Source: Virgibacillus sp. 7505
GTDB lineage: Bacteria; Bacillota; Bacilli; Bacillales; Amphibacillaceae
Direction: 5' to 3'
DNA length: 64,000 bases
NCBI RefSeq assembly: GCF_002272135.1
Contig: NZ_NPBF01000014.1
Location: 1-64,000 of the forward strand
This document shows positions 15,290 to 23,099 of the stretch, piece by piece. The position numbers and the translations under genes were made by a program. The notes under the pieces were generated by a model. That model was given only the letters and a program-made list of their open reading frames with translations. It did no database searches and was not told where the DNA came from. Numbering within the stretch: position 1 is the first letter of the stretch; each line of letters starts with the position of its first letter.

Positions 15290-15511
15290 ATGGAAACAGC
15301 TAGAAACGTTGATATGACGCAGAACGTAGCGATTGACAAGCAGCGAATGATTGCGGAAGTACCACTTGTAGACGGCATGATTTACACGGTTGTAAAAGGC
15401 AGGATTGAAGTTATTGATCCACCCGAGAAAGGATTCGGGAATTACAACTTCTGTTATCAGGATGGACAAGTGATTGACGTAGTGAAGTCAATTCGTCAAC
15501 GATTCAAATAA
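15290..15511 (+). CDS. 73-aa small phage protein before terminator
   Basis: ATG 15290 follows AAAGGGAG. It has a compact beta-like core (GMIYTVVKGRIEVIDPP). Last gene before a strong terminator. The longer start at 15263 lacks a ribosome site. Confidence 0.65.
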   Translation: METARNVDMTQNVAIDKQRMIAEVPLVDGMIYTVVKGRIEVIDPPEKGFGNYNFCYQDGQVIDVVKSIRQRFK

Positions 15512-15533
15512 AATAAGTCTGAGCGAAAAACGC

Positions 15534-15584
15534 AGGACATGAACCAAATCCTAAAGGGAGGATTCGGTTTGTGTCCTTTTTTAT
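15534..15584 (+). terminator. Long rho-independent terminator
   Basis: AGGACA and AATCCT on the left arm pair with AGGATT and TGTCCT on the right, followed by a run of T. The stem is long with small bulges, so it may act as a controlled pause or attenuator before the late activator gene. Confidence 0.8.
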
Positions 15585-15608
15585 TTATCCAAAAAGGGAG
15601 CAATGGAT

Positions 15609-15740
15609 ATGAAAATGACATACAGGATTTTGATGAGGAAGAGTCCTTATCGTAAAGACCGCGACAAACCAGCACAACAGCCAATTCAGCGCAGCAGATA
15701 TGCACAGTCTTTGTGGGAAGTAGGTGCAGGGTGGAAATGA
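15609..15740 (+). CDS. 43-aa basic small protein
   Basis: ATG 15609 (GGGAG 8 nt upstream; ATG 15603 is too close to it). Rich in Arg/Lys with QQPIQRSRYAQSLWE. ATGA overlap with the next gene. No family recognised. Confidence 0.5.
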   Translation: MKMTYRILMRKSPYRKDRDKPAQQPIQRSRYAQSLWEVGAGWK

Positions 15741-15916
15741 GCTCAAAAGATCTGATTGAGTTGTCTTTGAAGGTTGCCAAGCCCTTTTATATCTTAAACA
15801 GGACGAAGAACAAGCGGATTCAAAGAAAGCAGCTAAAAAAGCTGGAACAAGTATCTGGCGGCACTTTCTCTTACTTCGAAGACGAGGAGGAAATGTATTA
15901 TGCTGACGGCAAATAG
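15737..15916 (+). CDS. 59-aa small protein coupled to late activator
   Basis: ATG 15737 overlaps the previous stop, and its end overlaps the start of the sigma-like gene by 17 bp. The middle is basic (RTKNKRIQRKQLKKLEQ) and the tail acidic. Tight coupling suggests a job with the late activator, but no family is recognised. Confidence 0.6.
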   Translation: MSSKDLIELSLKVAKPFYILNRTKNKRIQRKQLKKLEQVSGGTFSYFEDEEEMYYADGK

Positions 15917-16403
15917 GGAGCTTGCTGTACACGATAACTGGGCGGACAGAATGATTATTGAGTATGAGAAGGGTCGTCAAGGTTTGAGTCAGATGAAGAA
16001 CGCTCTGGATCCCGAGAATATTCATGATCAAAAAGATAAGTCACAGATTAATAGCATGATTGGCGAGATGTCGGAAGCTATGGAATGGATGAAATGTGGG
16101 CATCATCCAGGAGCAAGGGGTATAGAACGAAAATCAGCTTATCAGAGGCGTTCTCTGGTGAATATGGACTTGATGCCTTCCTTGGATATCGAACCACAGC
16201 AAAGGGAGCTGACAGAGGACGAGAAGCACGCCATACGCGATGTTTTAATCTTACTGTCTCACAGGGAAAGAGAATGTTTCCTTTTGCATAAAGCGCAAGG
16301 ATGGTCAATGTCAGAGATTGCGAGAGAGCTCCATATCAGCAAGCCGACAGTGCAAAAATACATTAATCGTGCCAAGGAAAAAATAAAAGAAAAAATAATT
16401 TAA
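15900..16403 (+). CDS. ArpU/sigma-70 region 4-like late gene activator
   Basis: A 167-aa protein placed last in the early operon, the usual spot for the ArpU/RinA-type activator of late transcription. Residues about 105-165 form a sigma region 4 HTH (LSHRERECFLLHKAQGWSMS, then EIARELHISKPTVQKYI). The N-terminal half is helical. GGAGG lies 9 nt upstream. Two tandem 11-bp repeats 8 bp downstream of the gene are candidate binding sites. Confidence 0.88.
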   Translation: MLTANRELAVHDNWADRMIIEYEKGRQGLSQMKNALDPENIHDQKDKSQINSMIGEMSEAMEWMKCGHHPGARGIERKSAYQRRSLVNMDLMPSLDIEPQQRELTEDEKHAIRDVLILLSHRERECFLLHKAQGWSMSEIARELHISKPTVQKYINRAKEKIKEKII

Positions 16404-16410
16404 AATTTCT

Positions 16411-16432
16411 TTGTCATACGATTGTCATACGA
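16411..16432 (+). promoter_or_regulatory. Tandem 11-bp repeat upstream of late region
   Basis: TTGTCATACGA occurs twice head to tail with no gap, putting both copies on the same DNA face. It lies just after the late activator gene and before the cargo and late genes. Probably its operator or part of the late promoter (inference). Confidence 0.55.
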
Positions 16433-16473
16433 ACCCACCTAAGGGTGAAGGGGTTAGATGATAAGCTGAATAA

Positions 16474-16511
16474 AGTGGTTTGCCAAGGAACTTCGTTCCT
16501 CCAAACCCACT
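16474..16511 (+). other. Stable hairpin in 190-bp gap before late region
   Basis: AGGAAC-TTC-GTTCCT forms a perfect inner stem, and AGTGG/TTTG pairs with CAAA/CCCACT outside it. No T-run follows, so it is not a simple terminator. The rest of 16404-16593 holds no gene; a leader RNA is possible. Confidence 0.5.
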
Positions 16512-16593
16512 CTCATTCGAGATAGAATTGGTACATCTTTCTACCATTCATGCTCTAGATTCGCTGTTAACCTTATAGGGAGGCGGTGAATCT

Positions 16594-16734
16594 ATGAAGC
16601 TCACTCTATCAGCGCAGGTGATTTCAAAAGGGAGAGATCACGTGGTGCTGAATACACAAGTAAATAGCAAGGATATCGGCGACAAGAAGCCGAAAATAAG
16701 GATCATTGCGCGAAGCAGTGGGGAAAATAATTAA
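16594..16734 (+). CDS. 46-aa small protein
   Basis: A near-perfect GGGAGGCGGTGA site precedes ATG 16594. Mixed polar sequence (MKLTLSAQVISKGRDHVVLN opening) with a basic end. A terminator follows at once, so it forms its own small unit with the upstream gap. No family recognised. Confidence 0.6.
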   Translation: MKLTLSAQVISKGRDHVVLNTQVNSKDIGDKKPKIRIIARSSGENN

Positions 16735-16757
16735 AGCCTCCATAGTGGGGCTTTTTT
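16734..16757 (+). terminator. Terminator before cargo genes
   Basis: AAGCC pairs with GGCTT, followed by TTTTTT. It isolates the next gene, which has its own promoter-like sequence (TTAACA, then TAAAAT). Confidence 0.75.
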
Positions 16758-16808
16758 AGTTAACAAAACTTTCCTGGAATCTTGTAAAATAGATTTGGGA
16801 GGTAGGAT

Positions 16809-17435
16809 ATGAATTATAAAGAGATATTTAAAATTTCAGCTTTAGGATTGGTTTTATTAGGGATTATAGTAATCGACATAATCGCGATTGTCGCGATTAA
16901 TAAAGTTGTTGATGTACTAAGTGATGCCATTTTAGGTGGTATTATTGGATTTGTAGGTGCTTTAATTGGTGGAGCAATAACTTATTTTGGTGTTAGTATG
17001 CAATTACATCATAGGAAAGTGGAAAACTTCCTTCTCAATGCTCAAGAGAGATTAAATGTTTTATCCGGTATAATGCCAAAGTATAATAAATATTTAAATA
17101 GGTTATTCGTTTATCAATATTCTCAACAAGCTCAAAAGGATAAAGTAATTGCGAATGAGGCCTTAGAAGAAACAGCAAGAGAGTTTTTGGAAGAAATTAA
17201 TAAACAAAGTTTCGAAATATCGAGGGCGCTCGAATATAAAGACGCAAAATTGTTTAATGTGTATCTAAAATTTTTGAATTCAAAATTATTTCTCTATACA
17301 CACAGGAAAGATATATCTGATTCAGAGCTTACTGCAGCTGTTGAAGACATCAGAAGTATACTGGGATTGTTAAAACGAAGTAATGACACTCTTGAAGAAA
17401 AATACAGAAAATATCATAAGCAATACACAATATAA
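16809..17435 (+). CDS. Two-span membrane protein, cargo gene 1
   Basis: Two transmembrane spans at about residues 8-30 and 40-62 (the second includes ILGGIIGFVGALIGG), followed by a 145-residue cytoplasmic helical domain. Same architecture as the next gene, with matching spacer DNA, so they are paralogous cassettes. Flanked by terminators with its own promoter-like sequence, AT-rich, and wedged between early and late modules, where phages carry extra genes. Superinfection exclusion or defence is a plausible but unproven role. Confidence 0.8.
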   Translation: MNYKEIFKISALGLVLLGIIVIDIIAIVAINKVVDVLSDAILGGIIGFVGALIGGAITYFGVSMQLHHRKVENFLLNAQERLNVLSGIMPKYNKYLNRLFVYQYSQQAQKDKVIANEALEETAREFLEEINKQSFEISRALEYKDAKLFNVYLKFLNSKLFLYTHRKDISDSELTAAVEDIRSILGLLKRSNDTLEEKYRKYHKQYTI

Positions 17436-17457
17436 GCACCCTTATGGGTGTTTTTTA
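17436..17457 (+). terminator. Terminator between cargo genes
   Basis: CACCC pairs with GGGTG, then TTTTTT. The following AGTTAACAAA and TAAAAT segment repeats that upstream of the first cargo gene. Confidence 0.8.
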
Positions 17458-17510
17458 GTTAACAAATTCTTCCTGAAATCCGGTAAAATGGATATGGAGG
17501 GGTGATTCAT

Positions 17511-18278
17511 ATGAAGAAATATTATGCTTGGGCGCTATTATTTGGATTCATTTTTATTGAAATCATATTCATTGTAATGGGGACCATGTTTTCTTTAAAA
17601 ATAACTGGTTTAAATGACACGGAAATATTAGGTGGTCTAATAGGGTTTGCAGGAGCAATTTTAGGAGGGATTCTAACTCTTGGTGGTGTCTATTTAACCA
17701 TAAGAGCTAATAAAAAGAGCAAAGAAGAGGAAGATTTGCCGGTTCAGATTTACAGAGTAGAGGAAAGTAAAAACTTTTTGGAGCGCTTAGATCAAATAGA
17801 AATGCCGACCTATATATCCAGAGACCCATATGATATGAAATATTTTTTCATAGAAGTTGATGAAGATTTAAGGGTTTATTACACAAATACCTTTGAATTA
17901 TTAACAGTAACTTATTTAGAAGAGCTTCGGCGGAACTTAACTTTTGTCGATACTGAGACATACAAGATGTTTTTAGACACCCATGAAAAAATAACTAGAA
18001 TAGAATTGGAAGATTTCTTCGATGCTAAGGATCAAATAATGGAATTCCAAGAGTTAATGATTAAGAAACATTATCCTGAATGGGATTACGAAGAGCAATA
18101 CGGTTTTTTAGAAGAGTTGGATGATGAAGATGAGGCACGATTTAATGAATTAATGGGGATCTTATGGAAAGCGGATAGGAGGATACATTACCACATAGAT
18201 CAAGCTTATGGGGACTTATATATTCAATTATCTTTAAAGCATGATGATCTTATTAAAGAGTTAAAAAAAGCAAATTAG
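17511..18278 (+). CDS. Two-span membrane protein, cargo gene 2
   Basis: 255 aa from ATG 17511 (GGAGGGGTGA upstream). Spans lie at about 5-28 and 37-60 (ILGGLIGFAGAILGG), then RANKK, then a 190-residue acidic cytoplasmic domain (EELDDEDEARFNEL). The membrane part clearly resembles cargo gene 1; the cytoplasmic domains have diverged. Own promoter and terminator. Possibly a paired or alternative effector. Confidence 0.8.
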   Translation: MKKYYAWALLFGFIFIEIIFIVMGTMFSLKITGLNDTEILGGLIGFAGAILGGILTLGGVYLTIRANKKSKEEEDLPVQIYRVEESKNFLERLDQIEMPTYISRDPYDMKYFFIEVDEDLRVYYTNTFELLTVTYLEELRRNLTFVDTETYKMFLDTHEKITRIELEDFFDAKDQIMEFQELMIKKHYPEWDYEEQYGFLEELDDEDEARFNELMGILWKADRRIHYHIDQAYGDLYIQLSLKHDDLIKELKKAN

Positions 18279-18300
18279 CACCCCATAAAGGGTGTTTTTT
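18278..18300 (+). terminator. Terminator after cargo genes
   Basis: CACCC pairs with GGGTG, then TTTTTT. It insulates the cargo unit from the packaging genes. Confidence 0.8.
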
Positions 18301-18388
18301 ATTTAGCTTTCGACCTAAGCAACTGATGTGGTTGTTTACGTGGGACGCTAAGACAATACCAAAACCCGGAGGTGGCAGGTGAATGTAA

Positions 18389-19291
18389 ATGGATTGGAAT
18401 ACGGTTAGAGAAGAATACGAGACAAGTGATATTACACTGAAAGCATTAGCTGAAAAGCATGATATAAAGCTTGGTACATTGAAAAGTAGGAAAAGTCGTG
18501 AAGGATGGTCGAGGGATGCAACTCCTGCTAAAAAGGTTGCAACCCCAAAGAAGAAGGATGCAACCAAGAAAGAGATGCAACCAGAAGAGTTAGTGCCAGA
18601 GATTGATGAAGATGGATTGACCAACAAACAGCAATTATTCTGCATTTATTATGTTAAGTCATTTAATGCTACACAATCAGCAATAAAAGCTGGTTATAGT
18701 CCCGATACTGCTCATGTGCAGGGAAGTCGACTGTTAAAGAATGATAAGATTGCAGCTGAAATTCGCCGCATAAAGCAGGACTTAACTGATAGCCTGTTTA
18801 TTGATGCGCAGGATGTGCTGGCGAAGTATGCTGCTATCGCCTTTGCTGATATAACCGACTTTACGACCTTCGGTAAGAAAGAAGTCGAAGTGATGGGCAT
18901 GTTCGGTCCTGTTGAAGATGAAGACGGCAATGTGATGATGAAAGAAGTTAATTACGTGGACTTCAAGGAATCCAACATGATCGACGGCACTATCATTACT
19001 GAAGTGAAGCAAGGTAAAGATGGCGTAGCTATTAAAATGGCTGACAAGATGAAGGCGCTGGATGTGCTGACTAAATACTTTGAGCTGTTGCCAGATAGCT
19101 ATAAACGCAGATTGGCAGAAGAGAAGATGCAGCTTGAGAAAGATAGATTCGCATTCGATAAAGCGAAAGCTAACCTTGATGATGACGAATACGAGGATGA
19201 TGGATTCATGGATGCATTGGATAAGGCTGCTGAAGGAGCGTGGGACGATGACGGTGACGATGGAAGCAATACCGAAGCCGAAGAAGCTTAA
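18389..19291 (+). CDS. terS: Terminase small subunit
   Basis: Recognises phage DNA for packaging. Residues about 1-45 form a phage terminase small-subunit HTH (LKALAEKHDIKLGTLKSRKS). A charged linker follows, and from about 75 the Terminase_2 domain (LTNKQQLFCIYYVKSFNATQ, then AIKAGYSPDTAHVQGSRLL). The C-terminus is very acidic. 300 aa is normal for PBSX/SPP1-like forms. It overlaps the large subunit gene by 44 bp. Confidence 0.94.
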   Translation: MDWNTVREEYETSDITLKALAEKHDIKLGTLKSRKSREGWSRDATPAKKVATPKKKDATKKEMQPEELVPEIDEDGLTNKQQLFCIYYVKSFNATQSAIKAGYSPDTAHVQGSRLLKNDKIAAEIRRIKQDLTDSLFIDAQDVLAKYAAIAFADITDFTTFGKKEVEVMGMFGPVEDEDGNVMMKEVNYVDFKESNMIDGTIITEVKQGKDGVAIKMADKMKALDVLTKYFELLPDSYKRRLAEEKMQLEKDRFAFDKAKANLDDDEYEDDGFMDALDKAAEGAWDDDGDDGSNTEAEEA

Positions 19292-20561
19292 GCCGGCGCT
19301 GTTTAAGTTCCAGCCGTTCTCCAGAAAGCAGATGAAGGTGCTGACATGGTGGAATAAGAAGACTCCCGTTCATGATAAAGACGGCATTATATGCGATGGC
19401 TCGGTTCGTGCTGGTAAAACAGTCGTGATGAGCCTTTCTTACGTTATGTGGGGCATGCAGTCATTTAATGAAGAGAACTTTGGAATGGCTGGTAAAACTA
19501 TCGGGGCACTCCGACGTAACGTAATTACTCCGCTTAAACGGATGCTGAAGTCCAGAGGATACAAGGTCAAGGATCATCGAGCAGACAACTATCTGACGAT
19601 AACGAAGAATGGGGTAAGCAATTACTTCTATATCTTCGGTGGTAAGGATGAAAGCTCGCAGGATCTTATTCAGGGTATCACGCTGGCTGGCATGTTCTTT
19701 GACGAAGCAGCACTAATGCCACAGTCATTCGTGAGCCAGGCAGAAGCACGTTGCTCTGTTGATGGCTCGAAATATTGGTACAACTGCAACCCAGGCAGTC
19801 CTTATCATTGGTTCAAGACTGAATACATCGATAAGCTGCAGGAAAAGAACCTGATTCGCCTACACTTCACGATGGACGACAACCCATCGCTTTCTGAGCG
19901 AGTTAAAGCTCGTTATAAGCGCATGTTTACCGGTGTCTTCTACAAACGGTTCATTCTCGGCTTATGGGTTCTTGCTGAGGGCGTTATATATGACATGTTC
20001 AACAATGATAAAGGCGGACACGTTGTAGAGACTATTCAGCGGCGGTACACAGATTACTACGTCAGTATTGACTATGGTACTCAGAACCCTACGACATTCG
20101 GATTGTGGGGCAAGTTCGAGAAGAAATGGTACAAGGTCAAGGAGTATTACTACAACGGCCGCGAGAAGTCCAAGCAGAAGACCGATATCGATTACAGCAA
20201 GGACTTGAAGGAGTTCACAAAAGGTCTACGGGTCAAAGGGGTTATCGTGGATCCATCTGCATCCAGCTTCATAGCGCAACTGAAGAAGGATAGGTTCCAT
20301 GTAATCAAAGCCAAGAACGATGTGCTGGAAGGAATTCGTAATGTGCAGTCAGCATTGAGTGATTACCTGATTTACTTCAACGACTGCTGCAAAGAGACAT
20401 TCAAGGAGTTCTCTTCTTACATCTGGGACGAGAAGGCAGCCAATCGAGGCGAGGATAAGCCTGTGAAGCAATTCGACCATACGATGGATGCTGACAGGTA
20501 TTTCATAAATACTATCCTATTTGCTCCTCAAGGAGGTATCAGCAGTTCTAATGTCTGGTAA
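19248..20561 (+). CDS. terL: Terminase large subunit
   Basis: Motor ATPase and nuclease that fills the prohead. Walker A GSVRAGKT (51-58), Walker B LAGMFFDEA (146-154), coupling motif NCNPGSP, and an RNase H-type nuclease domain with SIDYGTQNP and VDPSASSF. PBSX XtmB/Terminase_3 type, 437 aa. Start set at ATG 19248, with AAGGAG 9 nt upstream inside terS; the in-frame sequence further upstream is not protein-like. Confidence 0.97.
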   Translation: MTVTMEAIPKPKKLKPALFKFQPFSRKQMKVLTWWNKKTPVHDKDGIICDGSVRAGKTVVMSLSYVMWGMQSFNEENFGMAGKTIGALRRNVITPLKRMLKSRGYKVKDHRADNYLTITKNGVSNYFYIFGGKDESSQDLIQGITLAGMFFDEAALMPQSFVSQAEARCSVDGSKYWYNCNPGSPYHWFKTEYIDKLQEKNLIRLHFTMDDNPSLSERVKARYKRMFTGVFYKRFILGLWVLAEGVIYDMFNNDKGGHVVETIQRRYTDYYVSIDYGTQNPTTFGLWGKFEKKWYKVKEYYYNGREKSKQKTDIDYSKDLKEFTKGLRVKGVIVDPSASSFIAQLKKDRFHVIKAKNDVLEGIRNVQSALSDYLIYFNDCCKETFKEFSSYIWDEKAANRGEDKPVKQFDHTMDADRYFINTILFAPQGGISSSNVW

Positions 20562-20730
20562 AGAAGATATATTCAAACTTTATGCCATTATCAAACATTG
20601 TTCAGATTCGCTTATGGAAATCGAGAGGTTATGCAGCAGAGCAGAACATTACGGTGTCACGATGGATGATATAAAAGAAATCAAGAGACAGGCAATTATA
20701 GGAGCAAGAGGCAAGGATGGTATAGGATGA
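20551..20730 (+). CDS. 59-aa small protein after terminase
   Basis: Helical product starting MSGKEDIFKLYAIIKHC. AAGGAGG lies rather far (about 14 nt) upstream, and it overlaps terL by 11 bp. The ATGA overlap with the next gene supports translation. No family recognised. Confidence 0.55.
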   Translation: MSGKEDIFKLYAIIKHCSDSLMEIERLCSRAEHYGVTMDDIKEIKRQAIIGARGKDGIG

Positions 20731-21161
20731 ATAACCTAACCAAACGGAAGACTGATATCCGCATATGCGAAAGGCTATCATCTGGCAAGCTTCTGAACAT
20801 TTACTTCCATCGTAAGTTAGGCAAGCCTCCTACAAAGTATTGGTACGTCGGTGTATGCGTCTCTGAAACTCGCAAACAAGCAAATTTGTGGTTCAACAAG
20901 CAGAGTAAGCAGCTGGATATCACGGGTGACGGTACTCTGGAAGCATTGATGAGAGCAAAGGAAATCATTCTTGAAGTCGTTCATATGCTTGGCTATGACG
21001 AGGAGTTAATAGTTGAGTGGCAGGATGAAAGACGACGCAGTGCATACCGTTGGCTTAAACGATATGGATTCCAAGATTACTATGACGATGATGGGAACCT
21101 TATTGGCTATGGCATTGCAAATCCAGACCTATACGAATTCATACCAACACAAGCCGAGTAG
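20727..21161 (+). CDS. Hypothetical protein between terminase and portal
   Basis: 144 aa; a basic, aromatic-rich middle (RRSAYRWLKRYGF) suggests nucleic-acid contact. Coupled to the upstream gene by ATGA. Proteins at this place are often packaging accessories, but no family is recognised. Confidence 0.65.
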   Translation: MNNLTKRKTDIRICERLSSGKLLNIYFHRKLGKPPTKYWYVGVCVSETRKQANLWFNKQSKQLDITGDGTLEALMRAKEIILEVVHMLGYDEELIVEWQDERRRSAYRWLKRYGFQDYYDDDGNLIGYGIANPDLYEFIPTQAE

Positions 21162-21194
21162 GCTTTTTTATTTTGCACGAAAGAAGGTGAGAGA

Positions 21195-22838
21195 ATGCCA
21201 AATGGTCCGATCGAGTGGACGAAATGGGGAGAAGACGTGATAAAGGAATATCACGGCCCTATTTCAGATTATCGCAAACTATACGATGGTGATCACACCG
21301 AATTGTTCGGCCGAGCAAAAGACTTGGTCGATAAGGGTGAAATCGTCGATAACATTACAGAGGGTAAACGCAAGGCTATAAACGTCCGTCCGCCTTATAT
21401 CATAGCCAATGTAGCCAAGTTAATACCTGAGATACCCGCAACGCTGGTGGCGCGATCTATCGGCAAGATACAGTCGTCTGTAAAATCAACGGATGAGCAG
21501 AACGAGAGTTTGGATGAAGAAACAGAGAAAAAGATTGATGGTCCTAATGATGATTCGTTCAACGGCACCGTACTAGATATCCAGAATGAACTGATTAAGC
21601 AGATCGATAAGAACAGCAAGCTGCAGTTCGAGCACTGGTCAAATATTGTCGCGCATCAAGTCGATGGTGGCCTTGTTGGCTGCGTGTGGGAAGATGAGCG
21701 TGGCATAAGGCTGGAATTCAAGCAAAGAGATGTCTACTTCCCACATGAAGATGAATTAGGCAGTGATCTTGCCTACTATTTTGAGCGAGAAGATGAAAAA
21801 TATCTGCATGTATATAGAGAGCGTGTTGAAGAGAATGGATTGCGAACCTCCAACATGCTCTTTTCTATTGGCAGAGATTCCAAAACCAATAGGATTGATG
21901 ATGAGAAAGCGAAAGAAATCCTTGGTATGAAGGAAACAGACAAGCTGGAAGTATTCTATGAGGGGCGCAACCGTCCATTCATTCAGTATTGGGCGAATGA
22001 AAAGACATTTTCCCATCCTTACGGGAAATCAGTTCTCAAAGACCAGTTCGGTAAGCAAGATGAAATCAACTGGACACTGACACGCAGTGGACTAACATTC
22101 GAGCGTAACGGTAAGCCGAGACTTGCTGTATCGAAGGAAGTATTCCAAGCACTGCAGGATGCTGCACAGCAGCGATATGGCGATGAAACAAAGATTGACC
22201 ATCGTGACTTGGAAATCACTACAATGGATGACCAAGGAAAGTCACTGGAAGTCATCCAAATCGACATCACCAAGATCGGTGACATCCAGTGGGTTAAAGA
22301 CCTCATGAAGCTCATGTTCGTAGAGACAAGGACTTCTGAAAAGGCGGTCGATTTCTACATGGACGAAGGCGGCAGCCCGGCACAATCCGGTGTTGCTAAG
22401 TTCTACGACCTGTTCACATCCATATCCAAAGCCGATCAGTTGCAGAAAGAATATATCTACTTCCTGCAACAGCTATTCGAAAGTGCGCTGTGGCTGGCTA
22501 ATCAAGATGATCCTGCTGTGATTATAGAGGAACCGGAAATCACAGTTCAATCCATGGTACCGGTTAGCCGTAAGGAGCTTATCGAAGAGAATATGATTCC
22601 ATTCAACGGCAGCAAACAGGCGCAGTCGCTCGAGACAACTGTACGCCGCATTAATCCTCATGCATCGGAAGAATGGATTCAAGAGGAGATTGTACGTATC
22701 GAAGAGGAAGCAACATCGAGCAACAGCATGTCAGCTGGCGCTATGACGCTGGCTAACTTCATGGATAATCCAGCTGATCGTAGCAATGAGCAGGAAACCA
22801 ACGAGGAAGAGGAGGAGGCAGAAGATGAAGAAAGTTAA
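21195..22838 (+). CDS. Portal protein
   Basis: Forms the ring at the capsid vertex through which DNA passes. 547 aa of the SPP1-gp6/PBSX-like portal class: an N-terminal wing, a core with RPPYIIANVAKLIPEIPA and FIQYWANEKTFSHPYGKSVL, an alpha-helical stem region, and a Glu-rich C-terminus. It lies between terminase and the minor head protein, as expected. Its end overlaps the next gene by 14 bp. Confidence 0.93.
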   Translation: MPNGPIEWTKWGEDVIKEYHGPISDYRKLYDGDHTELFGRAKDLVDKGEIVDNITEGKRKAINVRPPYIIANVAKLIPEIPATLVARSIGKIQSSVKSTDEQNESLDEETEKKIDGPNDDSFNGTVLDIQNELIKQIDKNSKLQFEHWSNIVAHQVDGGLVGCVWEDERGIRLEFKQRDVYFPHEDELGSDLAYYFEREDEKYLHVYRERVEENGLRTSNMLFSIGRDSKTNRIDDEKAKEILGMKETDKLEVFYEGRNRPFIQYWANEKTFSHPYGKSVLKDQFGKQDEINWTLTRSGLTFERNGKPRLAVSKEVFQALQDAAQQRYGDETKIDHRDLEITTMDDQGKSLEVIQIDITKIGDIQWVKDLMKLMFVETRTSEKAVDFYMDEGGSPAQSGVAKFYDLFTSISKADQLQKEYIYFLQQLFESALWLANQDDPAVIIEEPEITVQSMVPVSRKELIEENMIPFNGSKQAQSLETTVRRINPHASEEWIQEEIVRIEEEATSSNSMSAGAMTLANFMDNPADRSNEQETNEEEEEAEDEES

Positions 22839-23088
22839 AATTGAGCTTGAACAAAAATTGACGTACTCCGAAGAAATGGTCGTAGGAGTGCCAGATTACT
22901 TGTCAGCAAATGATCTCTCTATACTCGTTGAAGGCATCCTTCAAAATCGTCCTGATGTAAGTCCGAAAGATGTAGCCTATATTCTCGAAAATGAGTATGA
23001 ACTGAAAATAGATAAACAATCTTTTAATTTTCCAGAGCAAAGCAGCGACTCCGAAACAGAAGTATTCAATGTTTACGATGTAAAGTAG
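22825..23088 (+). CDS. Small protein between portal and minor head protein
   Basis: 87 aa from ATG 22825, with GGAGGAGG encoded inside the portal tail. The opening MKKVKIELEQKLTYSEEMVV is beta-like, the end acidic. No family recognised. Confidence 0.65.
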   Translation: MKKVKIELEQKLTYSEEMVVGVPDYLSANDLSILVEGILQNRPDVSPKDVAYILENEYELKIDKQSFNFPEQSSDSETEVFNVYDVK

Positions 23089-23099
23089 GGTAGGCTCTT

